Source: Paenibacillus humicola
Lineage (GTDB): Bacteria; Bacillota; Bacilli; Paenibacillales; Paenibacillaceae
Length of the DNA: 64,000 nucleotides
NCBI RefSeq assembly: GCF_028826105.1
Contig: NZ_JAQGPL010000001.1
Coordinates: forward strand, 2,940,501-3,004,500
Direction of reading: 5' to 3'
This document shows, in pieces, positions 37,568 to 46,503 of this stretch; within the stretch, counting starts at the first letter, position 1; every line of letters begins with the position of its first letter. The position numbers and the translations under genes are program-made. A model generated the notes under the pieces. That model searched no databases and had not been told where the DNA came from. It was given only the letters and a program-made list of their open reading frames with translations.

Positions 37568-38536
37568 ATGCAAGCAGCGAAGAATAGTGTTGCTTTGGAA
37601 AAAAAAGATGTCGTTCAAGAGCCGGTGCAAAAAAAGAAAGGATTGTTTTACTATATAAGAATGGATTTCGTGCTTTACCTGATGCTGCTTATTCCGGTTT
37701 TATATATCGTGGTATTTAAATATGTACCCATGTACGGCATACAAATTGCTTTTAAGGATTACAACATTTTTCAGGGCGTCAGCTTGAGTCCGTGGAATGA
37801 TTTTGCAACGTTCAAGCAAATTTTTTCATCACCCCAATTTTATCAAGTTGTTCGAAACACGCTGGTGCTTAACGGTTTGGATTTGATTGTGGGATTTCCA
37901 GCGCCAATCATTTTGGCGATTTTAATTAATGAACTGGTATGGAATAAGTTTAAAAAAATAAGCCAGACTATCCTGTATCTGCCGCATTTCCTTTCCTGGG
38001 TTATTATTGGCGGCATTGTTACACAGTTGCTTTCTCCTACGGGAATGTTTAACTCCTTGCTTACCCATTTGGGCAGTGAATCGGTTCCTTTTCTCACGAA
38101 CAAATATGCATGGGTTGCAACTTATTCTTTGGTTGGAGTATGGCAGAACGCAGGCTGGGGTACCATTTTGTACCTTGCTGCCATGACGGGAATTGACAGG
38201 CAGCTGTATGAAGCTGCAGATTCAGATGGAGCCGGTCGATTTAGGAAGATATGGCATATTACGCTGCCAGGGATCAGACCAACCATTGTGATCCTTCTGA
38301 TTCTGCAGATCGGCAATCTGATGGCGATTAACTTCGACCGTCCATTCAACCTTCAAAACAACCTGGTTATGGATTTTGGCGACGTTATCAGTACCTATGT
38401 TTATCGTGTAGGTATTCAATCGGCGAACTTTTCAGTCGGTGCAGCTGTCGGACTGTTCCAGTCCGTTATTTGCTTAATATTCCTGTTAAGCTCTAATTTT
38501 ATTACCCGTAAATTAGGCGAAAACGGAATTTGGTGA
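37568..38536 (+). CDS. Sugar ABC importer permease (LplB-like)
   Basis: 322 residues, six membrane helices after a charged N-terminal tail. It has VPMYGIQIAFKDYN, typical of LplB, and an EAA loop YEAADSDGAGRFRKIWHI. TGGAGG lies upstream of the ATG. From here to about 41100 the DNA is visibly more AT-rich than the flanking genes. Partners are the next two genes; no ATPase is present. Confidence 0.92.
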   Translation: MQAAKNSVALEKKDVVQEPVQKKKGLFYYIRMDFVLYLMLLIPVLYIVVFKYVPMYGIQIAFKDYNIFQGVSLSPWNDFATFKQIFSSPQFYQVVRNTLVLNGLDLIVGFPAPIILAILINELVWNKFKKISQTILYLPHFLSWVIIGGIVTQLLSPTGMFNSLLTHLGSESVPFLTNKYAWVATYSLVGVWQNAGWGTILYLAAMTGIDRQLYEAADSDGAGRFRKIWHITLPGIRPTIVILLILQIGNLMAINFDRPFNLQNNLVMDFGDVISTYVYRVGIQSANFSVGAAVGLFQSVICLIFLLSSNFITRKLGENGIW

Positions 38537-38549
38537 GGAGGTACTGACC

Positions 38550-39410
38550 ATGTCACATACGTTAAAAAATAGACTGGTTGACTTTACGGCAGCATTTGTT
38601 ATTTTAATTGCGGTTTTTATCTGCCTGGTTCCATTTCTTTATATTCTTTCGGAATCCCTTAGCTCTAATAAGGCGATTATATCTCAGGCTGTTACCATTT
38701 ATCCGATCGACTTTAATTTAGAAGCCTATAAAGTTGTATTCGGGGATGCCGGCATGTTGTACTCCTTGGTCTATACGGTAATCCTGACGGTTGTATTTGT
38801 ACTCCTCTCATTGACCGTTACCATATTGGCAGCGTACCCACTGACTAAAAAAAGACTCAAGGGCAGAAATGTTTTATTGTTAGTGATGCTGTTTACCATG
38901 TATTTTAGCGGCGGATTGATTCCGGATTATTTGAACGTAAAGAATCTAAGCCTATTGAACACGCCATGGGCACTGATTCTTCCGGGTATGATGAGCGTCT
39001 ATTATATGATCATACTGAAATCGTTCTTCCAAAGCATTCCTGATAGTCTGGAGGAAGCTGCGCGCCTGGACGGATGCAACGATCTGCAGATTTTGCTTAA
39101 GGTTGTGCTTCCGCTTTCCAAGCCGGCACTTGCCACAATCAGCCTGCTCTATGCCGTATACAGATGGAATTATTTTCAGGATGCTCTTTTCTACATTACA
39201 GACGAGCATTTGTATACGATACAGCTTAAGCTGTATAACGTGATCAATATTTCGCAGCAAATGTCCGGCGAGAATGTCAACGTAAATCTTCCTTCAGAGG
39301 CATTAAAGTCGGCAAGTATTATGTTTGGCACGGTTCCGATTCTTCTCGTGTATCCGTGGCTCCAGAAATACTTTGTATCCGGCATTATGATTGGCGCCGT
39401 GAAAGGCTGA
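38550..39410 (+). CDS. Sugar ABC importer permease (LplC-like)
   Basis: 286 residues, six membrane helices, EAA loop EEAARLDGCNDLQILLKV, family-typical C-terminus KYFVSGIMIGAVKG. GAGGAGG sits upstream of the ATG and the gene is 13 bp from its partner. It shares the AT-rich composition of the segment. Confidence 0.92.
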   Translation: MSHTLKNRLVDFTAAFVILIAVFICLVPFLYILSESLSSNKAIISQAVTIYPIDFNLEAYKVVFGDAGMLYSLVYTVILTVVFVLLSLTVTILAAYPLTKKRLKGRNVLLLVMLFTMYFSGGLIPDYLNVKNLSLLNTPWALILPGMMSVYYMIILKSFFQSIPDSLEEAARLDGCNDLQILLKVVLPLSKPALATISLLYAVYRWNYFQDALFYITDEHLYTIQLKLYNVINISQQMSGENVNVNLPSEALKSASIMFGTVPILLVYPWLQKYFVSGIMIGAVKG

Positions 39411-39494
39411 TATAAGTACGTGAAAGAGATGATGAAATCTTTTTCACGGATTTATATAAATAATTGCTAAATATCAACAAGGGGAGTGATTTCT

Positions 39495-41105
39495 TTGAAG
39501 GCAAAGGCACAAAGATTGATTTCTGTTTCTTTGGCAGCGTTAACAATTGCCTCAACATTGGCCGCCTGTCAGGGTAAGAGTTCAAGCGGCACACAAAATG
39601 AAGGTACATCAGGATCAGGCAATACAAAAGCACATCGAACATTAACGGTCGAAGTATTCGACAGAGGCAAACCTGGGCAGCCGGATTTGAATAATAACTA
39701 CTGGACCAAGTATGTCAACGATAATTTCGGCAAGCAGTTTAATGTCACCGTGAACTACGTTACAGTTCCAAGATCCCAGGAAGTGGACAAGCTGAACGTA
39801 TTGATGGCAGCCGGCCAGGCACCTGACATTTCCTACACTTACAACCAGGGTGTTGTTTATAATTATGTCCAGCAGGGTGGTTTGGCAGATCTTGACTCGG
39901 CTCTCCAGCAATACGGACCTACGCTTACCAAGTATCTTGGCGATGATGTTTTAAAGTACGGTAAATTTGATGGCAAGCAGTATGCCGTACCGGGCAAGAG
40001 GACGGTTCTCGCAAGTGATAATACGTTTATCCGTAAAGACTGGCTCGATAAACTGGGTCTTCCTGTTCCTACGACACCGGAACAGTTCTATGACACCATG
40101 GTTGCCTTCAAAGAGAAGAACCCTGGAAATGTAAGCGGAGTCATTCCTTATGGTTATGCTCTGCAGCCTGCAAACCCCGGGTTGGACTTTATCCCGGAAG
40201 CCTTTAGACCGTCCAACCTTACGGAAGAACAGTTTGCTACACTTCAGCCGTATGCCAGCTGGTCGGCAAACTGGAGTATGCCTGGGTTTGATAAAGCGGT
40301 TGAATACATGAACAAAATGTATAATGCAGGCTTGGTCAGCCCGAACTTCGCAACGGACAAGGATGGAAAACTTAGGGACGCAGATATTTCCAATGGTAAG
40401 GTCGGAGCATTCACGACGAACTGGGATGGTCCGTACAGGACGGCTCCCGGCACCCTTACCAACCTTTTAAAGAACGTGCCTGGTGCCCAGCTTATTCCAA
40501 TCGATCCTTGGCAGAACGATGCAGGCAAGCATCCGAAGTACGGGTACGGCCCAAATGGCATGTATATCATCATCCCTAAATCAAGCAAGAATGTTGACCT
40601 TGCCATACAATACCTCAACTGGATGGCTGACCCCAAGGTAACCCTCTTCCTCCAGAACGGTCAGGAAGGCGTAGACTACAACATGGTGAATGGTGTTCCA
40701 AAACAGACAGGAACAACAAATTCCGGCGAAAAAATGATGACGGTTGCAAACAACCTCGATTATGACATCCTTTCAAACGGTATCGAACTGGGAGATCCGA
40801 AGAAGAATACTGCGGCTATTTCCGCTGGATATCCTGGTTATGAAAATGAGGTAGAGAATGCTTTAAAGGTCGCTTTGACGGGCTATTATACTACGTACCA
40901 CTATGCATTACCGAACACAGCCGATGCAAAATACAACTCAGCGCTTACAAATCTTTCAGCACAAATGCTCGCAAAACTCATTGTTGCTAAACCAGCCGAT
41001 GTCGATAGCCTGTACAAATCATTGGTTCAACAGTACATGGATCAGGGCGGCAAGGCCGTTCAAGACGAATATATAAAGAATTACAAGGATCAGAATAGTA
41101 AATAA
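39495..41105 (+). CDS. Sugar ABC importer, substrate-binding lipoprotein
   Basis: 536 residues with a signal peptide and lipobox TLAACQG, then a Ser/Gly/Thr-rich linker and an LplA-type solute-binding body. TTG 39495 is preferred to GTG 39486 because the ribosome binding site AAGGGGAG runs directly into the GTG. Placed after its permeases, unlike the other importers here. A strong terminator follows. Confidence 0.88.
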   Translation: MKAKAQRLISVSLAALTIASTLAACQGKSSSGTQNEGTSGSGNTKAHRTLTVEVFDRGKPGQPDLNNNYWTKYVNDNFGKQFNVTVNYVTVPRSQEVDKLNVLMAAGQAPDISYTYNQGVVYNYVQQGGLADLDSALQQYGPTLTKYLGDDVLKYGKFDGKQYAVPGKRTVLASDNTFIRKDWLDKLGLPVPTTPEQFYDTMVAFKEKNPGNVSGVIPYGYALQPANPGLDFIPEAFRPSNLTEEQFATLQPYASWSANWSMPGFDKAVEYMNKMYNAGLVSPNFATDKDGKLRDADISNGKVGAFTTNWDGPYRTAPGTLTNLLKNVPGAQLIPIDPWQNDAGKHPKYGYGPNGMYIIIPKSSKNVDLAIQYLNWMADPKVTLFLQNGQEGVDYNMVNGVPKQTGTTNSGEKMMTVANNLDYDILSNGIELGDPKKNTAAISAGYPGYENEVENALKVALTGYYTTYHYALPNTADAKYNSALTNLSAQMLAKLIVAKPADVDSLYKSLVQQYMDQGGKAVQDEYIKNYKDQNSK

Positions 41106-41129
41106 TTAAGCCTTGCAAATTGGACCTTT

Positions 41130-41168
41130 GTGGACATCCGTTATGAAAACGGGATGTCCACTTTTTTT
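41130..41168 (+). terminator. Rho-independent terminator after the AT-rich importer operon
   Basis: GTGGACATCC (41130-41139) pairs perfectly with GGATGTCCAC (41152-41161), followed by seven T residues. Confidence 0.92.
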
Positions 41169-41474
41169 ATGAACATGAAGGCAGGACCGGCGTAAGCTCG
41201 CCAGCTCAGATGCATCCCGCCGGTGGGTTCTGATACGATCTCCTGCACGGCGATGCTGTTGGCGCGGCGGATGGGGCCAGGGCGCTTTCGGAACGATCGC
41301 TGCCTTTGGCTGCGATGGGGGAAAAGGCAGGCGAAGCCCAATCGGCGCCTGCCGAGCTGTCCTATCCGGACGGATCGGTCGAGACGGACGCCGGAACGCG
41401 CGTCCAGCTTATTCTGAGTCATTCAAGCATGAAGAAATCGGCAATATTCGGACGTTTTCTTAAATTTGTCGGAT

Positions 41475-41630
41475 ATGAAAGTGAGACGGCGCTTCGTTAT
41501 AATGGAAGAGTTAGTCGTGTCCGAGCTGCTGGCGGAAGTATCGGCGGAAGGGGTAAGCATTCCCGTCCAAGCGATTTCCTCAAATAAGCCGGCGTTCGAT
41601 CCGCCGATGTGGAACGAGTTAAGCGCATGA
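41475..41630 (+). CDS. Possible 51-residue small ORF or gene remnant
   Basis: ATG 41475 to TGA 41628-41630, with no ribosome binding site at 41475 or at the inner ATG 41502. The peptide (MEELVVSELLAEVSAEGVSI, then a Pro-rich tail ending DPPMWNELSA) reads like the C-terminus of a real protein. The preceding 300 bp (41169-41474) shows no supported gene. This is probably the eroded end of a gene that once stood before the phosphorylase. No family recognised. Confidence 0.25.
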   Translation: MKVRRRFVIMEELVVSELLAEVSAEGVSIPVQAISSNKPAFDPPMWNELSA

Positions 41631-41704
41631 CTGTAAGGCAAACAAAAAGTGTCGAAATCGAGAGTAAATCGAAATGTCTAAACTTCATTACGGGAGATGT
41701 GAGC

Positions 41705-42727
41705 ATGAAGCTGAACATTAAAAGACACCCGGAAAACCCGATTGTCGTGCCGGGGCTATTTGAATGGCGCAAAGTGACGGTATTCAATCCCGCAGTCATC
41801 ATCGACGGCGGCAAGTTTTACATGATCGAGCGAACGGCCGGTTCGCTTACGCCGTGTAAAAATTTTCTCGGCCTGCTGGAGAGCGAGGACGGCGTCCATT
41901 TCACCCATGTCAAGGATGAGCCCATCGTAACCCCGGACATGCTCGGATTTCCTTACGGCAGCGTACAGGACCCGCGCATCGTCAAAATCGATGACACCTT
42001 CTATCTGAACTACGCGCTGCGTCCATGTGCGATGAGCTATTATCCGACCGGCGCGGGCATTCCCGAGCGCTCCGTGCCGACCTATCCGGACGGCTGGGGA
42101 GAGGAGGAAGGCCACTGGCTGACCCGTTCCGGTATTTTGACGTCCAAGGATTTGATTAACTGGGAATTTCTTACTAATACGACGCCGCTGGACATCAACG
42201 ATCGTGACAACATTCTTTTTCCGGAGAAGATCGGCGGCAAATACGTGCTGCTGCGCCGGCCGGAGGAGTATGTTGGAGAGGCGTACGGTACCGAGAAGGC
42301 GGCGATGTGGATTACCTATTCCGACGATCTGATCCATTGGGAGGAGCCGAAGCTGCTCGCCAAGGCGCAGGAGGTGGACTGGGAATTCAAGAAAATCGGC
42401 GGTTCGACGCCGCCCGTACGCACCGATAAGGGCTGGTTGGTGCTGTATCACGGCGTAGACAAGGATACTGTTTACCGGGTCGGAGCCATGCTGCTGGACC
42501 TGGAAAATCCGGAAAAAATCATTGCCAGAACCCGCAATTTCATTATGGAGCCGGAAACGTACTATGAGAAATTCGGCTTCCAAATCCCGAACGTCATCTT
42601 CCCGACGGGCAATGTGGTGAAGGATGGCCTGCTGTATATTTATTACGGCGTCACCGATACGGCGATCGCGCTCGCCACCGTGCCGCTGAACGAACTGGTC
42701 GATTACATTTTGAACGAACCGCAGTAA
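41705..42727 (+). CDS. GH130-family glycoside phosphorylase (beta-mannoside phosphorylase-like)
   Basis: 340 residues forming a five-bladed propeller of the GH130 type, with motifs VFNPAVI, SVQDPRIVKID (the catalytic Asp of the family lies in such a segment), GSTPPVRTDKGWLVLYHGVD and FPTGNVVKDGLLYIYYG. Members cleave beta-mannosides (or related glycosides) with phosphate to give a sugar 1-phosphate in the cytoplasm. The substrate cannot be read from sequence by eye. GGGAG precedes ATG 41705; the longer frame from 41609 lacks a binding site. The sugar importer downstream, after a terminator, may deliver its substrate. Confidence 0.88.
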   Translation: MKLNIKRHPENPIVVPGLFEWRKVTVFNPAVIIDGGKFYMIERTAGSLTPCKNFLGLLESEDGVHFTHVKDEPIVTPDMLGFPYGSVQDPRIVKIDDTFYLNYALRPCAMSYYPTGAGIPERSVPTYPDGWGEEEGHWLTRSGILTSKDLINWEFLTNTTPLDINDRDNILFPEKIGGKYVLLRRPEEYVGEAYGTEKAAMWITYSDDLIHWEEPKLLAKAQEVDWEFKKIGGSTPPVRTDKGWLVLYHGVDKDTVYRVGAMLLDLENPEKIIARTRNFIMEPETYYEKFGFQIPNVIFPTGNVVKDGLLYIYYGVTDTAIALATVPLNELVDYILNEPQ

Positions 42728-42750
42728 CGCGATACGGCAGCTGCCGCATT

Positions 42751-42797
42751 GCGCCGTCCGAGTCGTCGCCTTTTATGACGACTCGGACGGCGCTTTC
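42751..42797 (+). terminator. Strong 17-bp hairpin terminator after the phosphorylase gene
   Basis: A perfect 17-bp stem: GCGCCGTCCGAGTCGTC (42751-42767) with its reverse complement at 42777-42793, a 9-nt loop, then TTTCC. The T tract is short but the stem is very stable. Confidence 0.85.
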
Positions 42798-42952
42798 CAT
42801 CGCTTTTTCACCTCCTCTTGCTTCGTAAATGCCGCTTATGTGCCGCTATCCGAAAAACCTTACAAAAACCACCTTCTATGTCATACATACGTCAATTATA
42901 TGGGATATCATTGTTGTTTGTCCTTCAATGAAGGATCGGATAATTTAAGCTT

Positions 42953-42982
42953 TTGTCAAGAAACTTAAAAAAATCGGATAAA
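42953..42982 (+). promoter_or_regulatory. Candidate sigma-A promoter for the third importer operon
   Basis: TTGTCA (42953-42958), an 18-nt spacer and GATAAA (42977-42982). It lies about 165 bp before the start codon of the substrate-binding protein, upstream of two dyads that could be operators. The rest of 42798-43147 is AT-rich and has no gene. Confidence 0.4.
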
Positions 42983-43032
42983 ACCACTGTATTTCTGGAT
43001 ACTACATAATTGAAACGACAGGTAAACTTAAT

Positions 43033-43066
43033 TTAAACAACGTTTAAGTGACAGCAATTCTGTCAC
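43033..43066 (+). promoter_or_regulatory. Two adjacent dyads, candidate operators
   Basis: TTAAAC (43033-43038) / GTTTAA (43042-43047) with a 3-bp centre, followed at once by GTGACAG (43048-43054) / CTGTCAC (43060-43066) with a 5-bp centre. They lie between the candidate promoter and the importer gene, 82-115 bp before the start. The second is long and regular enough to be a protein-binding site. Confidence 0.45.
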
Positions 43067-43147
43067 ATGTTGGTAGACGGCTGAGGTTTCATGGTTGATC
43101 GTTAGACGCTCGGCTGTCTCAATACTATCCGGAAAAGAGGGGTTCGT

Positions 43148-44482
43148 TTGAAAGTCAAGCCATCATACCAAATATCCAGCAAGCTGAAGAAAACGTTTCT
43201 CGCCGGTTCCCTTTCGGTCATTGCGCTAAGCCTGGCCGCATGCGGAAGCAGCGGCAATAGCGGGAGCGACGGCAACGCGGGCTCGGACAAGCCGAGCACC
43301 GTCACGCTGACGATGATGCATCCGTGGACGTCGCCCAATGTGGACAACGAGGTGTACAAAGCGAGGATTGCCGAGTTCGAGAAGGAGCATCCGGAAATTG
43401 TCATCAAGCAGGATGCCGTTCCGTCGGGGGATTATAAAACCAAGCTCAAAACGCTCGCGGCCGGCAACAATCTCGCAGACATCGACGTGCTGTGGCCGGG
43501 CGCGGATCTCCAGCCGCTCGTAGCCGGCAATCTGCTCATGCCAATCGACAGCGAAATGGACAACTGGAAGTCGCTGCTGCCCGAGGATGCGCTGGCGGGC
43601 TTTAATGAAGGCGGCAAGCAATACGCCATTCCGACCAAGCAGACGTTCGTCGATATTGTTTACTACAACAAGGAAATGTTCGCCAAGGTCGGTTACAATT
43701 CGTTCCCCGATACGCTCGACGGCTTTTACGATGTGGTGAAAAAGCTGAAAGCGGCGGGCATAACGCCGATTTCACTCGGCAACAAGGAAAAGTGGCCTCT
43801 AGAATCCTCTTATATGTCGGCGATCGGGGACCGTTTCACAGGGGACGACTTCCTGCAAAATGTGCTGGACGGAAAGGCGAAATTCACCGATCCGGACTAC
43901 ATCAAAGCGCTGGATGTCATCGACCAATTGACCAATCTGAAAGCCTTCAATACGGACGCCAACAATATGGACTCCGTACAAGCACAGGATTACTTCATTC
44001 AAGGCAAGGCCGCAATGCATATTTCCTCCTCGACCGTTGACGGACGCGTGCGCATCACCAACCCGGACGGCGACAAATTCGGTATTGCGCTGTTCCCGAG
44101 CGTGCCGGGCGGCAAAGGCGACCCGAAGAAGAGCGCAGGAGTCGTGCAATACGGCATTGGCATCAAAAGCGGCCTGAGCGACGAGAAGCAAAAAGCGGCA
44201 ATGGAGTTCATGAAATTTTTCGTCAACGAGGATCTGTACAAGGAACTGATCAGCAAAGGGATCGTAGTTCCCGCGAAGGTAGACATTCCGTCCGACGCCA
44301 GCCCGTATCTGAAAGAAATGATGGAACTGACGAGCCACGGCACCGCGCCGGTATTCGACAGCATCATTCCGACGCAGGTTAACGACGTGTTCGAGAACGG
44401 CATACAGGCGATCACAGTCGGCGGAGAGACGCCGGAGCAGGTGGCCAAGGAAACACAGGAGGCCGTTGACAATATGAAGTAA
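43148..44482 (+). CDS. Sugar ABC importer, substrate-binding lipoprotein (MalE/SBP family 1)
   Basis: 444 residues. The signal peptide ends in a lipobox SLAACGSS, followed by a Gly/Ser/Asp linker and a compact solute-binding fold beginning VTLTMMHPWTSPNVDNEVYK. It is shorter than the LplA-type proteins of the other operons and belongs to the MalE/UgpB-like group for di- or oligosaccharides. TTG 43148 has GAGGGGT about 5 nt upstream. A hairpin lies between it and its permease genes. Confidence 0.9.
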   Translation: MKVKPSYQISSKLKKTFLAGSLSVIALSLAACGSSGNSGSDGNAGSDKPSTVTLTMMHPWTSPNVDNEVYKARIAEFEKEHPEIVIKQDAVPSGDYKTKLKTLAAGNNLADIDVLWPGADLQPLVAGNLLMPIDSEMDNWKSLLPEDALAGFNEGGKQYAIPTKQTFVDIVYYNKEMFAKVGYNSFPDTLDGFYDVVKKLKAAGITPISLGNKEKWPLESSYMSAIGDRFTGDDFLQNVLDGKAKFTDPDYIKALDVIDQLTNLKAFNTDANNMDSVQAQDYFIQGKAAMHISSSTVDGRVRITNPDGDKFGIALFPSVPGGKGDPKKSAGVVQYGIGIKSGLSDEKQKAAMEFMKFFVNEDLYKELISKGIVVPAKVDIPSDASPYLKEMMELTSHGTAPVFDSIIPTQVNDVFENGIQAITVGGETPEQVAKETQEAVDNMK

Positions 44483-44626
44483 GACCGCTTGAAGCCAAGC
44501 GCTTGCTGAAGGAATACTTTTTGGAATATCGCAAGAAACAAAGATATCGGCGGTCTTCGGACCGCCTGTACAGCAATCGTCCGCCAACCAGATGACCTGG
44601 TCATCCCCGCCCCCTATAGGTAAGCC

Positions 44627-44666
44627 GAAGAAAACCCGCAGCAACGAGCAACGGGTTTTCTTCTTT
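44627..44666 (+). terminator. Terminator/attenuator between binding protein and permease genes
   Basis: GAAGAAAACCCG (44627-44638) pairs perfectly with CGGGTTTTCTTC (44652-44663) over a 13-nt loop, followed by TTTA. It sits 145 bp after the binding-protein stop and 36 bp before the first permease. The common effect of such a site is to make more binding protein than permease. Confidence 0.8.
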
Positions 44667-44701
44667 ACGAGCGGGACGGTAGGACAGAAGGAGAGGGATT
44701 T

Positions 44702-45577
44702 ATGCATACGTTGAAAGGCACCCGATTCGCTATATTTATCGGGCTGCTGCCGGCGCTGATCATCTACCTTGGCGTCGCGATTTTGCCCATCGGGCTGTCT
44801 GTGTACTATTCATTTTCAAGATGGGACGGCATCACCGACATGACCTTCACAGGTCTGCATAACTACCAGCAGATTTTGAAGGATCATATTTTCTGGCTCT
44901 CCGTCAAAAACAACGTCATCATTATGCTGACCGGCCTGGTCGGACAAATTCCGCTTGGCCTGCTGCTGGCGCTGCTGCTGAACCGCAAGATGAAGGGCGT
45001 CAATTTCTTCCGTACGGTCGGGTTTCTGCCCGTCGTCATCTCGTCGGTTATGGTCTCCATTATCTGGGGGATGGTCTACAATACCGAATACGGCATGCTG
45101 AACGGCTTCCTCGGTTTGATTGGGCTGGACAGCTGGAAGCATAACTGGCTCGGCACGCCCGGATTGTCGATGTTTGCGCTCGGAGCGGCGTATATTTGGC
45201 AAAACTGCGGGCTCTATATGGTTATTTTTCTCGCAGCGCTGCAAAATATTCCGGCCGAGGTGAACGAAGCGGCCGAATTGGACGGCGCGACCGGACTGCG
45301 AAGAGTCATGCGCATCACCATCCCGATGCTTAAGACCACGCTGATGGTTGCAGTAGTCTACAGCATCAGCAATTCGTTCCGCGTCTTCGATCTGATTCAG
45401 ATTATGACCGGCGGCGGTCCGGCTCACGCTTCCGAAGTCATGACCATCTACATGTACAACAACGCGTTCGTCAATATGCGCTTCGGGTACGGCAGCGCCG
45501 CAGCCGTTCTAATTCTGATTTTCAGTCTGATTGTTGTAGGCATCGTGAACTGGATAGGCAGAGATAAGAAGGACTGA
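44702..45577 (+). CDS. Sugar ABC importer permease (MalF-like)
   Basis: 291 residues, six membrane helices, EAA loop NEAAELDGATGLRRVMRI. AAGGAGAGG lies before ATG 44702. It forms the channel with the next gene for the substrate of the upstream lipoprotein. No ATPase gene follows. Confidence 0.92.
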   Translation: MHTLKGTRFAIFIGLLPALIIYLGVAILPIGLSVYYSFSRWDGITDMTFTGLHNYQQILKDHIFWLSVKNNVIIMLTGLVGQIPLGLLLALLLNRKMKGVNFFRTVGFLPVVISSVMVSIIWGMVYNTEYGMLNGFLGLIGLDSWKHNWLGTPGLSMFALGAAYIWQNCGLYMVIFLAALQNIPAEVNEAAELDGATGLRRVMRITIPMLKTTLMVAVVYSISNSFRVFDLIQIMTGGGPAHASEVMTIYMYNNAFVNMRFGYGSAAAVLILIFSLIVVGIVNWIGRDKKD

Positions 45578-45598
45578 AGAAAGGAGGATGATCCGGTT

Positions 45599-46429
45599 AT
45601 GGAAAAAAAATCGATTTCTGTCAAGATACTGATCTACACATTTTTAAGCGTTTTCGCTATTCTTAATATATTTCCGATATTCTGGATGATTGTCGATTCG
45701 TTCAAATCGGAGCCGGAATATGCCGCCAAACCGTTCGCCCTGCCTACCGTGCTGCATTTTTCGAACTACGAGAAGGCCTGGGAAGTCGCCAATATGAGCA
45801 CCTACTTCCTGAACAGTCTCATCATCACCTTTGCTTCGCTGATTGTCACAGTCATCCTGGGTGCGCTCGCGTCTTACTTTCTGTCGCGCTTCCAGTTCAG
45901 GCTGCGGGGCGTAACCTACGGAGCGTTTCTGCTCGGCATGCTCGTTCCGATTCATGCAACGCTGATTCCGATTTTTTTGATTATGCGGCATATCCATTTA
46001 CTGGATACGCGGTGGTCGCTCATTTTGCCTTACACGGCCTTTCACTTGTCGCTCACCATTTTTATATTGGAAGGCTTCATGCGCGGGTTCCCGAAGGATA
46101 TGGAGGAATCCGGCGTTATGGACGGCGCGGGTATATTTCGCATTTTCTGGTCGATCATCCTGCCGATTACGCGGCCGGCAATCGCCACGGTCGTCATCCT
46201 GAATTTCATCTATAACTGGAATGAATACTTGTTTGCGCTCGTGTTGATCACATCGTCCGAGCTGAAGACGCTGCCGCTCGGCTTGGCCAATTTTACGGGC
46301 GTGGAGACGGCAAGCCTGACGCTGCAGATGGCTGCGCTCACGATTGCGCTTGTGCCCATTATCATTTTCTATCTTATGCTGCAAAAACAGCTTGTCAACG
46401 GGATGACCGCAGGCTCCGTCAAAGGATAA
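45599..46429 (+). CDS. Sugar ABC importer permease (MalG-like)
   Basis: 276 residues, six membrane helices, C-terminus QLVNGMTAGSVKG typical of MalG relatives. The EAA loop reads MEESGVMDGAGIFRIFWS, with Ser-Gly in place of the usual Ala-Ala, a variation seen in this permease class. AAGGAGGA precedes the ATG and the gene is 21 bp from its partner. Confidence 0.92.
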   Translation: MEKKSISVKILIYTFLSVFAILNIFPIFWMIVDSFKSEPEYAAKPFALPTVLHFSNYEKAWEVANMSTYFLNSLIITFASLIVTVILGALASYFLSRFQFRLRGVTYGAFLLGMLVPIHATLIPIFLIMRHIHLLDTRWSLILPYTAFHLSLTIFILEGFMRGFPKDMEESGVMDGAGIFRIFWSIILPITRPAIATVVILNFIYNWNEYLFALVLITSSELKTLPLGLANFTGVETASLTLQMAALTIALVPIIIFYLMLQKQLVNGMTAGSVKG

Positions 46430-46503
46430 GTCGTTATGGGCGGGCCGGAAGCGGCCGAGGACGTGCGCTGTTTTCCGGCAGGTTTACAAGAGGAGTCTGT
46501 ATC

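Noticed and set aside
44496..44505. CAAGCGCTTG palindrome as a cre site
   Set aside because: It lacks the flanking TG and A-rich arms of the cre pattern and lies after the binding-protein gene; kept only as a 10-bp palindrome.
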